The translations under genes were made by a program, and so were the position numbers. A DNA stretch of 64,000 nt. Origin: Tepidiformaceae bacterium. GTDB lineage: Bacteria; Chloroflexota; Dehalococcoidia; Tepidiformales; Tepidiformaceae. The notes under the pieces are model-generated. The model saw nothing but the letters and a program-made list of their open reading frames with translations. It was not told where the DNA came from and ran no database searches. The DNA lies in NCBI GenBank assembly GCA_958295975.1, contig OY282446.1:1837289-1901288 (forward strand), given 5' to 3'. This document shows positions 8,708 to 16,720 of this stretch, one piece after another. Position 1 is the stretch's first letter; each line of letters starts with the position of its first letter.

Positions 8708-9568
8708 ATGGCCGACGACGTGTTCTCCATGGAAGGCAAGACGGTGATCGTGACGGGCGCGAGCTACGGGCTCGGCGTCGTCTGGGCGGAGGCGCTGGCC
8801 GACCGCGGGGCGGACATCGTGGCCACCTCGCGCAGCCTCGACCGCCTCGGGGACACGCGCGCCCTCGTGGAGGGCAAGGGCCGCCGCTGCCTGCCCGTCG
8901 CCTGCGACGTGCGCGACTACGCGCAGGTGGAGGCGCTCATGAAGGCCGCCTGGGACGAGTTCGGCACGGTGCACGTGCTCATCAACAACGCGGGCATCTC
9001 CGACCTCAGCGCCTTCCGCGCGGAGCATTCGGACAACGACATGTTCCGCCAGATCGTGGAGACCGACCTCACCGGCCTGTGGCACTGCTGCCGCGCCGCC
9101 GCGCAGTACTTCCTGCGCCAGGGGCACGGCAACATCATCAACCTCAGCTCCATCTTCGGCATCGGCGGCTTCGAGGGGCGCACGCCCGGCTACTTCGCGG
9201 CCAAGGGCGGCGTCACGCGCCTCACCGAGTTCCTGGCCGTGGAATGGGGCGACCGCGGCATCCGCGTGAACGCCCTCGCGCCCACCATCTTCGACACGCC
9301 CATGACGCACGACGGCCTCGTGCAGAGCGGCGTCATGGAGATGCTGGAGGGGCGCACGCCCATGCGCCGCATCGGCATGACCGAGGACCTCATCGGCCCC
9401 ATCGTCTTCCTCGCCTCCGAGGCCTCCCGCTACGTGACGGGCGCGGTGCTGCCGCTCGACGGCGGCCTCACCGCCAGCCGCGGCTATCAGCCCGGCCCCT
9501 TCCCCATGGACGAATTCGATCCGGATGGCCGCGGCCGCCCCATCATGCCCGGCGATCCCTGGGAGTAG
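8708..9568 (+). CDS. Short-chain dehydrogenase/reductase
   Basis: A 286-residue classical SDR. TGASYGLG near residue 16 binds the dinucleotide, NNAG is intact, the catalytic Ser is in INLSSIFG, and YFAAK gives the Tyr and Lys. The C-terminal motif LPLDGG is typical of FabG-like enzymes. The cofactor is NAD(P); the alcohol or ketone substrate is unknown. GGAGGG lies ten bases before the ATG and TAGAAT at 8679-8684 is a likely -10 box. It diverges from the 405-residue unknown gene, with 89 bases between the two starts. Confidence 0.9.
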   Translation: MADDVFSMEGKTVIVTGASYGLGVVWAEALADRGADIVATSRSLDRLGDTRALVEGKGRRCLPVACDVRDYAQVEALMKAAWDEFGTVHVLINNAGISDLSAFRAEHSDNDMFRQIVETDLTGLWHCCRAAAQYFLRQGHGNIINLSSIFGIGGFEGRTPGYFAAKGGVTRLTEFLAVEWGDRGIRVNALAPTIFDTPMTHDGLVQSGVMEMLEGRTPMRRIGMTEDLIGPIVFLASEASRYVTGAVLPLDGGLTASRGYQPGPFPMDEFDPDGRGRPIMPGDPWE

Positions 9569-9577
9569 GCGTCCCCC

Positions 9578-10894
9578 TCAGGCCGCGCACATGCGGCGCG
9601 CGACCTCGTAGATCATCTGGCAGCTGAGGCGGAAGCCGTCGAGCGTGATGCGCTCGTTGTGGCCGTGCACGGTGCGCGCCAGCTCCGGCGGCGTGAGCCC
9701 GCCGGAGAAGCCGTAGGCCACGGCCCCGCGGTCGCGGAACACGCGGCTGTCGGTGAAGCCCGCCGTCAGCCCGGGCGTCACCACCGCGTCCTCCACCAGT
9801 TCGCGCGCCACCGCCTCGATCACGGCGAAGAGTTCGGTGTCGTGCGCGCTCGTCTCGGAATAGCCCGCGAAGACGCGCTCGATGGCCACCTTCGGGTCGT
9901 CGATCACGTCCGCCACCTCGCGCTCGAAATCGTCCGCCGCCACGCCCGGCAGCAGGCGGCAGTCGATGGTGGCCTCCGCGCGTCCGGGGATGACGTTGTG
10001 CTTCACCCCGGCGCTGGCGGTGGTGGCGCTGATCGTGTTCGTGAGCAGGGCGCGCACGCGCGGGTCGCGCTCCGCCGTCTGCGTCAGCTCCCCCAGCTCC
10101 GTGCCGCCGCGGTAGACGCCCGCCCGCTCCAGGCGCGCGAAGTACTCGGCCAGCACGGGCGAGAGGTCGGGCTCGCGCTCCCACGCCTGCAGCCGCCCCA
10201 GCGCGCGCACGAGCCGGTCGAGGGCGTTGTCCTCGTGGGGGATGGAGCCGTGGCCGGGCCGTCCCTCCGCCACCAGCCGCAGCCAGAGCGGCCCCTTCTC
10301 GGCGGTGCCCACGGTGAAGACGGGGCGCTCCACGCCGAACAGCTCGGTCGAGCCGCCGCCGCCCTCGTTGATGACGTACTCCGCCTCCAGCGTCTCGGGG
10401 TGATGTTCGGCCAGCCACTCGATGCCGCGCCGCCCGCCCGCCTCCTCGTCGGCCACGGCCAGGAAGACGACGTCGCGCGCGAGCGGCTGGCCCGTGCGCC
10501 GCAGCAGCAGCAGGGCCGTCAGCTCGGCCACGCCGAGGCCCTTCATGTCGAGCGCCCCGCGCCCCCACACCTCGCCGTCGCGCACGGCCCCGCCGAAGGG
10601 CTCCTCGTCCCAGTACTCGCGCTGCACGGGCACCACGTCCGTGTGGTTCAGCAGCAGCAGGGGCGGGCGCGCGCCGTTGCCGCGCAGCGCCGCCCGCAGC
10701 GAGACGCGGGCGTCGCCCGCGTCGTACAGCTCGAAGGGCACGCCCTCGCGCTCGAGGATGCCGCCGAGGAACTCGCAGGCGGCGCGCTCCCCTCCGGGCG
10801 GGTTCGAGGTATCGATGCGCAGGTAGGCGCGCAGCGTGGCCAGCGCCTCCTCGAAGGTCGCGTCCCAGTCGATGCGCGGTTCGGTCATGGTCAT
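9578..10894 (-). CDS. M20-family metallo-peptidase/deacylase
   Basis: A 438-residue protein of the M20/M25/M40 (ArgE/DapE/carboxypeptidase G2) family. Metal ligands can be read in HTDVVP, GRGALDMKG and ADEEAGG, with the catalytic Glu in the last. GHGSIPHEDN marks the dimerisation-domain insertion, and a late His occurs in TVHGHNERI. These di-zinc enzymes hydrolyse N-acyl amino acids or dipeptides; which one here cannot be told. The initiator is one of two ATGs six bases apart. The upstream one is exactly six bases from a TATCCT -10 box, so the mRNA is probably leaderless. Confidence 0.9.
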   Translation of the reverse strand: MTMTEPRIDWDATFEEALATLRAYLRIDTSNPPGGERAACEFLGGILEREGVPFELYDAGDARVSLRAALRGNGARPPLLLLNHTDVVPVQREYWDEEPFGGAVRDGEVWGRGALDMKGLGVAELTALLLLRRTGQPLARDVVFLAVADEEAGGRRGIEWLAEHHPETLEAEYVINEGGGGSTELFGVERPVFTVGTAEKGPLWLRLVAEGRPGHGSIPHEDNALDRLVRALGRLQAWEREPDLSPVLAEYFARLERAGVYRGGTELGELTQTAERDPRVRALLTNTISATTASAGVKHNVIPGRAEATIDCRLLPGVAADDFEREVADVIDDPKVAIERVFAGYSETSAHDTELFAVIEAVARELVEDAVVTPGLTAGFTDSRVFRDRGAVAYGFSGGLTPPELARTVHGHNERITLDGFRLSCQMIYEVARRMCAA

Positions 10895-10900
10895 GCGCGC

Positions 10901-10906
10901 AGGATA
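10901..10906 (-). promoter_or_regulatory. -10 box of the M20 peptidase gene (leaderless layout)
   Basis: TATCCT read on the minus strand is followed by GCGCGC and then the ATG, leaving six bases between the -10 box and the start codon. No clear -35 is seen. It faces the divergent zinc-ribbon gene promoter at 10949-10954. Confidence 0.5.
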
Positions 10907-10948
10907 CGCGCTCCGCGGCCCGCTTGCGCCCCTACCGCGCCGCTCGCG

Positions 10949-10954
10949 TACGAT
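10949..10954 (+). promoter_or_regulatory. -10 box of the zinc-ribbon gene (leaderless layout)
   Basis: TACGAT is followed by GCGCGC and then the ATG at 10961. A weak TTGCGC lies 19 bases upstream. The spacing and the intervening bases match those of the S9 and M20 peptidase genes. Confidence 0.5.
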
Positions 10955-10960
10955 GCGCGC

Positions 10961-11410
10961 ATGCAGTGTCCGCGCGACGCCGTCGCGCTCATCGAGGAGC
11001 GCCACGAAGGCATCGAGGTCGACCATTGCCCCTCCTGCAACGGGCGCTGGCTCGACCACCACGAGCTGGACGAGCTGGAGGCGCGCGCGGCCCCCGACGA
11101 GAACCAGCGCCGCGCCACCATCGTGTACGCCCGCCGCGAGAGCGAGCTCGCCTGCCCCGTCTGCGGCAAGCTCATGTGGGCCTTCAACTACCGCGCCTAC
11201 GACCTCGAGCTCGACACCTGCGAGGACGAGCACGGCTTCTGGGTGGACGCGGGCGAGGAGGGGCGCATCCGCGACGTGATGGAGGAGCGCGTGCGCGGGC
11301 TCAACCGCGCCGCCAGCGCCGAGCAGGCCTGGGGCGAATTCCTGCGCGGCGCGGGCGGACGCTCGATGTGGGACCAGATCGGCGGGTTCTTCCGGGGAAG
11401 GCGCCGCTGA
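10961..11410 (+). CDS. Zinc-ribbon protein with TFIIB-like zinc finger
   Basis: A 149-residue protein opening with MQCPRDAV and HCPSCNGRWLD, the zf-TFIIB pattern of Cys pairs followed by Gly-x-Trp-Leu-Asp. A second cluster, CPVCGKLMW followed by LDTCEDEHGFWVD, repeats the ribbon in degenerate form. The C-terminal tail is basic (FFRGRRR). These small bacterial proteins are presumed to bind zinc and perhaps nucleic acid; the precise role is unknown. It is followed after 28 bases by nhaA in the same direction. Confidence 0.82.
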   Translation: MQCPRDAVALIEERHEGIEVDHCPSCNGRWLDHHELDELEARAAPDENQRRATIVYARRESELACPVCGKLMWAFNYRAYDLELDTCEDEHGFWVDAGEEGRIRDVMEERVRGLNRAASAEQAWGEFLRGAGGRSMWDQIGGFFRGRRR

Positions 11411-11438
11411 CCGTGCGCGCCGCAGGCGGGACGGGCCC

Positions 11439-12740
11439 ATGCTGACCCCCGGGCGGACGGGCGGGGACACGCCCGCCTGGTGGGCGCCGATGACGAGGCG
11501 CGTCCATTCCACCATCCTCACCTTCCTGCGCCTCGAGGCGGCCAGCGGCATCGTCCTGCTCGTCAGCGGCATCGCCGCCCTCGTCTGGGCGAATGCCCAC
11601 TGGGGCTCCTACTACGACTTCTGGCACATCCACTTCGGGATCGGCTTCACCCTGGCCGACTGGACCCTCTCCGTGGACGAGCACCTGGAGGCGTGGGTGG
11701 ACGACGCCCTCATGGCGCTCTTCTTCTTCGTCGTGGGCATGGAGATCAAGCGCGAGGTGGTCGTCGGCGAGCTGCACGATCCGCGCCGCGCTTCCCTCCC
11801 CATCCTCGCCGCCGTCGGGGGCATGGTGGTCCCCGCCCTCGTCTACTTCTTCCTCAACCGCGGGGGCCCGGGGGCCGACGGCTGGGGCATCCCCGTGGCC
11901 ACGGACATCGCCTTCGTCGTGGGCGTGCTGGCGCTCTTCGGGCGGCGCCTGCCCGGGGGCCTGCGCGTCTTCCTGCTCACCCTCGCCATCGCCGACGACG
12001 TAGGCGGCATCGCCGTCATCGCCATCTTCTACACGTCCGACCTCTCCCTGCCCTGGCTGCTGATGGCGATCGGGCTGGTGGGCGTGGTGGTCGCGGCCCA
12101 GCGCTTCGGCGTGAGCCTCATCTCCGTCTACCTCGTGATCGGGCTGGCGCTCTGGTTCGCCACCTTCGAATCGGGCATCCACGCCACCGTGGCGGGCGTG
12201 GCGCTGGGATTCCTCACGCCCGCGCGGCCCTTCCGCGGCAAGGACGTGATGCACGCCCTCGAACATAACCTGCTGCCCTATACGAGCTTCGTGGTGGTGC
12301 CCATCTTCGCCCTGGCCAACGCGGGCGTCCAGATCACGCCCGGCGGGCTGCTGGACACGTTCGGCGAGCGCGTCGCCCTGGGCGTCATCCTCGGCCTCGT
12401 CGCGGGCAAGCTCGTCGGCATCAGCCTCGCCACCTTCATCGGCGTACGGCTGCGCGTGGGGCGGCTGCCCGACGGCGTGAACGCGGGGCACGTGCTGGGC
12501 GCGTCCCTGCTGGCGGGCATCGGCTTCACCGTCTCCCTCTTCATCGCCGAGCTCTCCTTCCGCGACGCGGAGGAGGTGCTGGCGCAGGCGCGGCTGGGCG
12601 TGCTCATCGCCTCGCTGCTGGCGGGCGCGCTCGGCATGGCCTTCCTCTACGTCGTCTCGCGCGTCACCCCCACCAGCGCCGAGCACGGCGACATCGAGCG
12701 CGCCGTCGATCCGCACGCGCCCCGCTTGCGCGATCCTTAG
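11439..12740 (+). CDS. nhaA: Na+/H+ antiporter NhaA
   Basis: A 433-residue membrane protein with about twelve helices. ALFFFVVGMEIKRE, PVATDIAFVVGVLALFG and LTLAIADDVGGI are hallmark segments of NhaA; the last contains the paired aspartates (Asp163-Asp164 in E. coli) that bind Na+ and H+. It exports Na+ in exchange for protons across the cytoplasmic membrane. Length is slightly above the E. coli protein because of a longer N-terminus and a polar C-terminal tail. The 3' end overlaps convergent pdxA by four bases. Confidence 0.95.
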   Translation: MLTPGRTGGDTPAWWAPMTRRVHSTILTFLRLEAASGIVLLVSGIAALVWANAHWGSYYDFWHIHFGIGFTLADWTLSVDEHLEAWVDDALMALFFFVVGMEIKREVVVGELHDPRRASLPILAAVGGMVVPALVYFFLNRGGPGADGWGIPVATDIAFVVGVLALFGRRLPGGLRVFLLTLAIADDVGGIAVIAIFYTSDLSLPWLLMAIGLVGVVVAAQRFGVSLISVYLVIGLALWFATFESGIHATVAGVALGFLTPARPFRGKDVMHALEHNLLPYTSFVVVPIFALANAGVQITPGGLLDTFGERVALGVILGLVAGKLVGISLATFIGVRLRVGRLPDGVNAGHVLGASLLAGIGFTVSLFIAELSFRDAEEVLAQARLGVLIASLLAGALGMAFLYVVSRVTPTSAEHGDIERAVDPHAPRLRDP

Positions 12741-13747
12741 CCCGCGCCCGCCAGCCCCTCGCGGCGGGCCAGCCGGATGGCCGTGCGGATCGCCTCCACC
12801 ATGCTCGTCTCGTCGGCCACGCCCCGGCCCGCGATGTCGAAGGCGGTGCCGTGGTCGACCGAGGCGCGGACGAAGGGCAGCCCCAGGTTCACGCTCACGC
12901 TCTCCTCGAAGCCGTGCACCTTGATGGCGATGTGCCCCTGATCGTGGTACATGGCCAGCACCGCGTCGTGCCGCCCGGCGATGGCCTGCGGGAAGACCGA
13001 ATCGGCGGGCACGGGCCCCGTGACGGCGATGCCGTCGGCGCGCGCGTCCGCCACCGCCGGGCCGATCTCGGTCAGCTCCTCGCCGCCGATGAGGCCGCCG
13101 TCGCCCGCGTGCGGATTGAGCGCGGCCACGGCGATGCGCGGCTCGGCGAAGCCCCAGCGGCGGAACTCCGCGTCCGTCAGGCGGATGGCGCGCAGCACGT
13201 TGGCGCGCGTCACGAAGGCGCACGCCTCGGCCAGCGTCTTGTGCGTGGAGAGGTGCACGCAGCGCAGGGCGCCGCTCACCAGCATGGTGGCCACGTGGTC
13301 TGCCCCCGAAAGCCGCTGGAAGACCTCCTGATGGCCGGTGTCGGCGCTCCCCGCGAGCCGCCACGATTCCTTGTTGATGGGCGCGGTGACGATGGCGTCG
13401 ACCTCGCCCGCGAGCGCGAGGCGGGCCGCCGCCTCAACCCAGGCGTGGGAGGCCGCGCCCGCCGCCGCCGAGCGCTCGCCCGCGAGGAACGGCCCGCCGC
13501 CTTCCGCCACCGCCAGCGTCTCCGCCGCGCCCGCCTCGCCATGCGCCCCGGCGGGCCGCCGGATGGCGCGCGGGATCAGCGGCGAGCCGGTGAGCCGCAG
13601 CGCCGCCTCCGTGCAGGCGGGGTCGCCCAGCAGGAAGAGGCGGGCCTCGCGCCGCAGGTCCGCGCGCCGCAGCGCCTTCACCGCCACCTCCGGCCCGATG
13701 CCGGCGGGATCGCCCGGGGTGATGGCGATGAGCGGGCGTTCGGCCAT
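12737..13747 (-). CDS. pdxA: 4-hydroxythreonine-4-phosphate dehydrogenase
   Basis: A 336-residue PdxA. It begins with IAITPGDPAGIGPEVAVKAL and contains VTAPINKESW, the metal-binding histidines in LSTHKTLAE, MYHDQGHIAIK and SVDHGTAFDIAG, and a C-terminal Thr-Ser-Met-Val-Glu-Ala. It oxidises 4-phosphohydroxy-L-threonine with NAD in the DXP-dependent route to pyridoxal phosphate. The length is that of the family. A pdxT-like gene occurs 10 kb away although it belongs to the other PLP pathway, so this PdxA may instead be a PdxA2-type enzyme. The start codon lies six bases from a TAGGCT -10 box. Confidence 0.93.
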   Translation of the reverse strand: MAERPLIAITPGDPAGIGPEVAVKALRRADLRREARLFLLGDPACTEAALRLTGSPLIPRAIRRPAGAHGEAGAAETLAVAEGGGPFLAGERSAAAGAASHAWVEAAARLALAGEVDAIVTAPINKESWRLAGSADTGHQEVFQRLSGADHVATMLVSGALRCVHLSTHKTLAEACAFVTRANVLRAIRLTDAEFRRWGFAEPRIAVAALNPHAGDGGLIGGEELTEIGPAVADARADGIAVTGPVPADSVFPQAIAGRHDAVLAMYHDQGHIAIKVHGFEESVSVNLGLPFVRASVDHGTAFDIAGRGVADETSMVEAIRTAIRLARREGLAGAG

Positions 13748-13753
13748 GCGCCC

Positions 13754-13759
13754 AGCCTA
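13754..13759 (-). promoter_or_regulatory. -10 box of pdxA (leaderless layout)
   Basis: TAGGCT on the minus strand is followed by GGGCGC and the ATG, with exactly six intervening bases. It lies in the 26-base gap between pdxA and the S9 peptidase gene, so pdxA can start independently of that gene. Confidence 0.5.
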
Positions 13760-13773
13760 CCCGCGCGGCGCGC

Positions 13774-15678
13774 TCAGGCGTAGACGAGCCGCTCGCGCAG
13801 GAAGCGTTCGAGCGCGAGGTAGAAGGCGCGCACCGTCTCCGGCCTGCGCCAGCCGTGCCCCTCGCCCTCGTACACGTGGTACTCGTGGGGCACGCCGCGG
13901 GCGCGCAGGGAGGCGGCGATGGCGTCGCCTTGGTCGCGCGGCACCACGCGGTCCTCGTCGCCCTGGAAGATGGCCACGGGGTCCACGATGTCGCCCGCGT
14001 GGAAGAGGGGCGAGCGCTCGCGGTAGCGCTCCGCCGCTTCCGGCAGGGGCCCCACGAGCGAATCGAGGTAGCGCGCCTCGAACTTGTGCGTGCCGTCCGC
14101 CAGCGCGAAGAGGTTGGAGATGCCGTAGAGGCAGACGCCCGCGCGGTAGAAGCGCGGCTGCGTCTGCAGCGAGCGCAGCACGGTGTAGCCCCCGGCGCTG
14201 CCGCCCATGATGGCGACGCGGTCGCCGTCGGCGAGGCCGCGCGCCGCCATGGCCTCCGCGCCCGTGCGGCAGTCCTCCACGTCGGCCACGCCCCACTGGC
14301 CGCGCAGGGCGAGCATGGCGGCGCGCCCCGCGCCCGTGCTGCCGCGGTAGTTCACGGCCAGCACGGCGTAGCCGCGGCTGGCGAGGAACTGCAGCTGGGG
14401 CCGCCAGCCCGCGTCCACGTGGTCGGTCGGGCCGCCGTGCGCGAACGTCACCAGCGGCGGCGGCCCCTCGCAGGAGAAGCGCTCGCTGGCGGGCGCGTAC
14501 AGGATGCCGCGCACCTCGCCGCCCGGCCCCTCCCACGCCACCGGTTGGGGCGCGGAGAGGCCCGCGACGGCCACCGTTTCCGGGTCGGAGCGGCGCACCA
14601 CGGCGGGCACGGCGACGTCCCCGTCGAGGTCGAACGCGAGCAGGCGCGGGGGCGTGGCCGGGCCGCTGGCGATCACCGCCACGCGCTCCCCCGCGGGGCT
14701 GGCGGCGACGCCCTCGAAGCTGGCGTACTCGCGGGGAAGGGGCAGCTCGCGTTCCCCGCCTTCGCCGTCGAGCGCGACCAGCCGCGCGAATCCGCCGCGC
14801 TCGCGGATGGCGACGATGCGCCCCGACGGCGTCACCGCGAACGCGCGCGTCCCCTGCCCCCAGGCGGACGCGCCGTGCTCGCGCTCGCCGCCGGTGAGCG
14901 CGAGCCGCTGGCCGCTGGCGAGGTCGTGGCGGTAAAGGTGGCCCCAGCCGCTCGCGTCGGAGACGTAGAGGAGGGCCGCGCCGTCGGGCGTGAAGGCGGG
15001 CTGGAGCACGGCCTCCTCCGGCCCGCCCGCCACGATGGCCGAGCGCGCCGCCGTGGGCAGGCCGTGCGCGGGGAAGGCAAGCTCGGCCACGCGCGCCTCC
15101 GCGCCGTCCCACGGCATGTTTGGGTGGTCCCACTCGACCCAGGCGAGGCGGTCGCCGGAGGGGCTCCAGACCGGCTGCATGTAGAAGTCGCGCCCGCCCG
15201 CGAGCCGCTGCGGCCAGCGCTCGCCCGCGGCGTCCACGATGGCGATGGCGTCCTCGTCCTCGTAGGAATGGACGTACGCCACCCAGCGCCCGTCGGGGCT
15301 GGGGACGGGGTCGGCGGCCTCCCCGAAGGCGGGCGTGAGGGGCCGCGCGGGGCCGCCCGCCAGCGGCTGCCGCCAGAGGCGCTGGTCGTCGTGCGCCACG
15401 AACCAGGCGTGGCCGTGCGCGAGCGTGAGGTCGCCGCCGCCGTAGCCCACGCCCGCGCGCACGGCGCGTTCGCCGCTCAGGTCGCGCATGGCCGCGCCGC
15501 CCGCCGCGCGGGGCCGCGCGACGCAGGCCACGCCGCGTTCGCCGCGGCCCTCGAACCAGCCCAGCGTCTCGCCGTCGCCGTCCCAGGAGGGGCCGCGCAG
15601 GCGGATGCCCGCCGCCATCGCCGCCGCGCTCAGCGGGCTTTCCCACAGCCCGTGCGCCCGCCGTTCGCGCTCCGCCAT
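13774..15678 (-). CDS. S9 prolyl-oligopeptidase-family serine peptidase
   Basis: A 634-residue protein with an N-terminal propeller of WD40-like/PD40 repeats (for example DPVPSPDGRWVAYVHS and LQPAFTPDGAALLYVSDASG) and a C-terminal alpha/beta-hydrolase. The nucleophile is in IMGGSAGGYT, the acid in QGDEDRVVP and the His in GEGHGWR. It resembles acylaminoacyl-peptidase or dipeptidyl-peptidase IV-like enzymes of cytosolic type; no signal peptide is seen. It diverges from prs and has a leaderless-type promoter. Confidence 0.92.
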   Translation of the reverse strand: MAERERRAHGLWESPLSAAAMAAGIRLRGPSWDGDGETLGWFEGRGERGVACVARPRAAGGAAMRDLSGERAVRAGVGYGGGDLTLAHGHAWFVAHDDQRLWRQPLAGGPARPLTPAFGEAADPVPSPDGRWVAYVHSYEDEDAIAIVDAAGERWPQRLAGGRDFYMQPVWSPSGDRLAWVEWDHPNMPWDGAEARVAELAFPAHGLPTAARSAIVAGGPEEAVLQPAFTPDGAALLYVSDASGWGHLYRHDLASGQRLALTGGEREHGASAWGQGTRAFAVTPSGRIVAIRERGGFARLVALDGEGGERELPLPREYASFEGVAASPAGERVAVIASGPATPPRLLAFDLDGDVAVPAVVRRSDPETVAVAGLSAPQPVAWEGPGGEVRGILYAPASERFSCEGPPPLVTFAHGGPTDHVDAGWRPQLQFLASRGYAVLAVNYRGSTGAGRAAMLALRGQWGVADVEDCRTGAEAMAARGLADGDRVAIMGGSAGGYTVLRSLQTQPRFYRAGVCLYGISNLFALADGTHKFEARYLDSLVGPLPEAAERYRERSPLFHAGDIVDPVAIFQGDEDRVVPRDQGDAIAASLRARGVPHEYHVYEGEGHGWRRPETVRAFYLALERFLRERLVYA

Positions 15679-15684
15679 GCGCGC

Positions 15685-15690
15685 ACTGTA
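15685..15690 (-). promoter_or_regulatory. -10 box of the S9 peptidase gene (leaderless layout)
   Basis: TACAGT on the minus strand, then GCGCGC, then the ATG. The twelve bases from the -10 box to the start codon differ from those before the zinc-ribbon gene at only two positions. Confidence 0.5.
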
Positions 15691-15727
15691 CGCGAGCGCG
15701 GCGCGGGCGGTTGGCGCGCGCCCGTGC

Positions 15728-15733
15728 TACAGT
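15728..15733 (+). promoter_or_regulatory. Extended -10 promoter of prs
   Basis: TGCTACAGT gives a TACAGT -10 box with the TG dinucleotide one base upstream. The same nine bases followed by CG occur before the sulfite reductase gene at 36666-36676. No good -35 is seen, which is usual for extended -10 promoters. Confidence 0.45.
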
Positions 15734-15768
15734 CGAACGGCGGCGCCCGCCGCGCGGGAGGCGTGCCG

Positions 15769-16719
15769 GTGCGTACCGATCTCGTGGACATGGCGGTCTT
15801 CGCGGGGCGCACCTACCCCGCCCTCGCCGAGGCCATCTGCGCCCATCTGGAGCGCTCGCCGGGGCAAGCCGACATCTTCGAGTTCGCCAACGAGAACATC
15901 TTCGTCCAGTACCGCGAGAACGTCCGCAGCCGCGACGTCTTCCTCGTGCAGCCCTTCCATCCGCCGGTGAGCACCTCGATCCTCGAGCTGCTGATCATGA
16001 TCGACGCCGCGCGGCGCGCCTCGGCGGGGCGCATCACCGCCGTCATCCCCTACTACGCCTACGGGCGCAGCGACAAGAAGGACCAGCCGCGCGTGCCCAT
16101 CAGCGCGCGCCTCGTGGCCAACCTGATCGAGACGGCGGGGGCCGACCGCGTGCTCACCATGAACCTGCACGCGGGCCAGATCCAGGGCTTCTTCAACGTG
16201 CCCCTCGACGAGCTCAACGCCCTCTACCCGGTGAGCGCCTACTTCGCCGGCAAGGGCATGGCGGACTACACCGTGGTGGCCACGGACGTGGGCGGCGAGA
16301 AGCGCGCGCGCGACATGGCCATCCGCCTCGGCATGCCCCTCGCCATCATCGAGAAGCGCCGCACGGGCAACGACGACGGCAGCGAGGCCCTCAACGTCAT
16401 CGGCGACGTGCGCGGGCGCAACGCGCTCCTCGTGGACGACGAGATCGACACCGCCGGCACGATGGTCGAGGCCATCCGCCTGCTGCGCGAGCGGGGCGTG
16501 CGCGAGGTGGTGGTGGCGGGCTACCACGCCATCCTCAGCGGCCCCGCCGTCGAGCGCCTGCGCGGGGCCGACGTGCGCGAGATCGTGGTCACCGACACCG
16601 TGCCCCTGCCGCCGTGGAAGCGCCTGCCGAACATGACCGTGATCCCCACGGCGCCGCTCTTCGGCGACGCCATCGAGCGCATCCACACCGGCCAGAGCGT
16701 GGGCGCGCTCTTCCAGTAG
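15769..16719 (+). CDS. prs: Ribose-phosphate pyrophosphokinase
   Basis: A 316-residue PRPP synthetase. RRASAGRITAVIPYYAYGRS, MNLHAGQIQGFF and the PRPP-binding loop VDDEIDTAGTM are diagnostic. It makes PRPP from ribose 5-phosphate and ATP for nucleotide, His and Trp synthesis. The N-terminus is atypical, with FEFANENIFVQYRENV where most enzymes have a Gly-rich FSDGE segment. The GTG start was chosen because GGGAGG lies seven bases upstream; an ATG at 15790 is the alternative and would give 309 residues. The gene ends two bases from convergent resB. Confidence 0.93.
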   Translation: MRTDLVDMAVFAGRTYPALAEAICAHLERSPGQADIFEFANENIFVQYRENVRSRDVFLVQPFHPPVSTSILELLIMIDAARRASAGRITAVIPYYAYGRSDKKDQPRVPISARLVANLIETAGADRVLTMNLHAGQIQGFFNVPLDELNALYPVSAYFAGKGMADYTVVATDVGGEKRARDMAIRLGMPLAIIEKRRTGNDDGSEALNVIGDVRGRNALLVDDEIDTAGTMVEAIRLLRERGVREVVVAGYHAILSGPAVERLRGADVREIVVTDTVPLPPWKRLPNMTVIPTAPLFGDAIERIHTGQSVGALFQ

Positions 16720-16720
16720 C

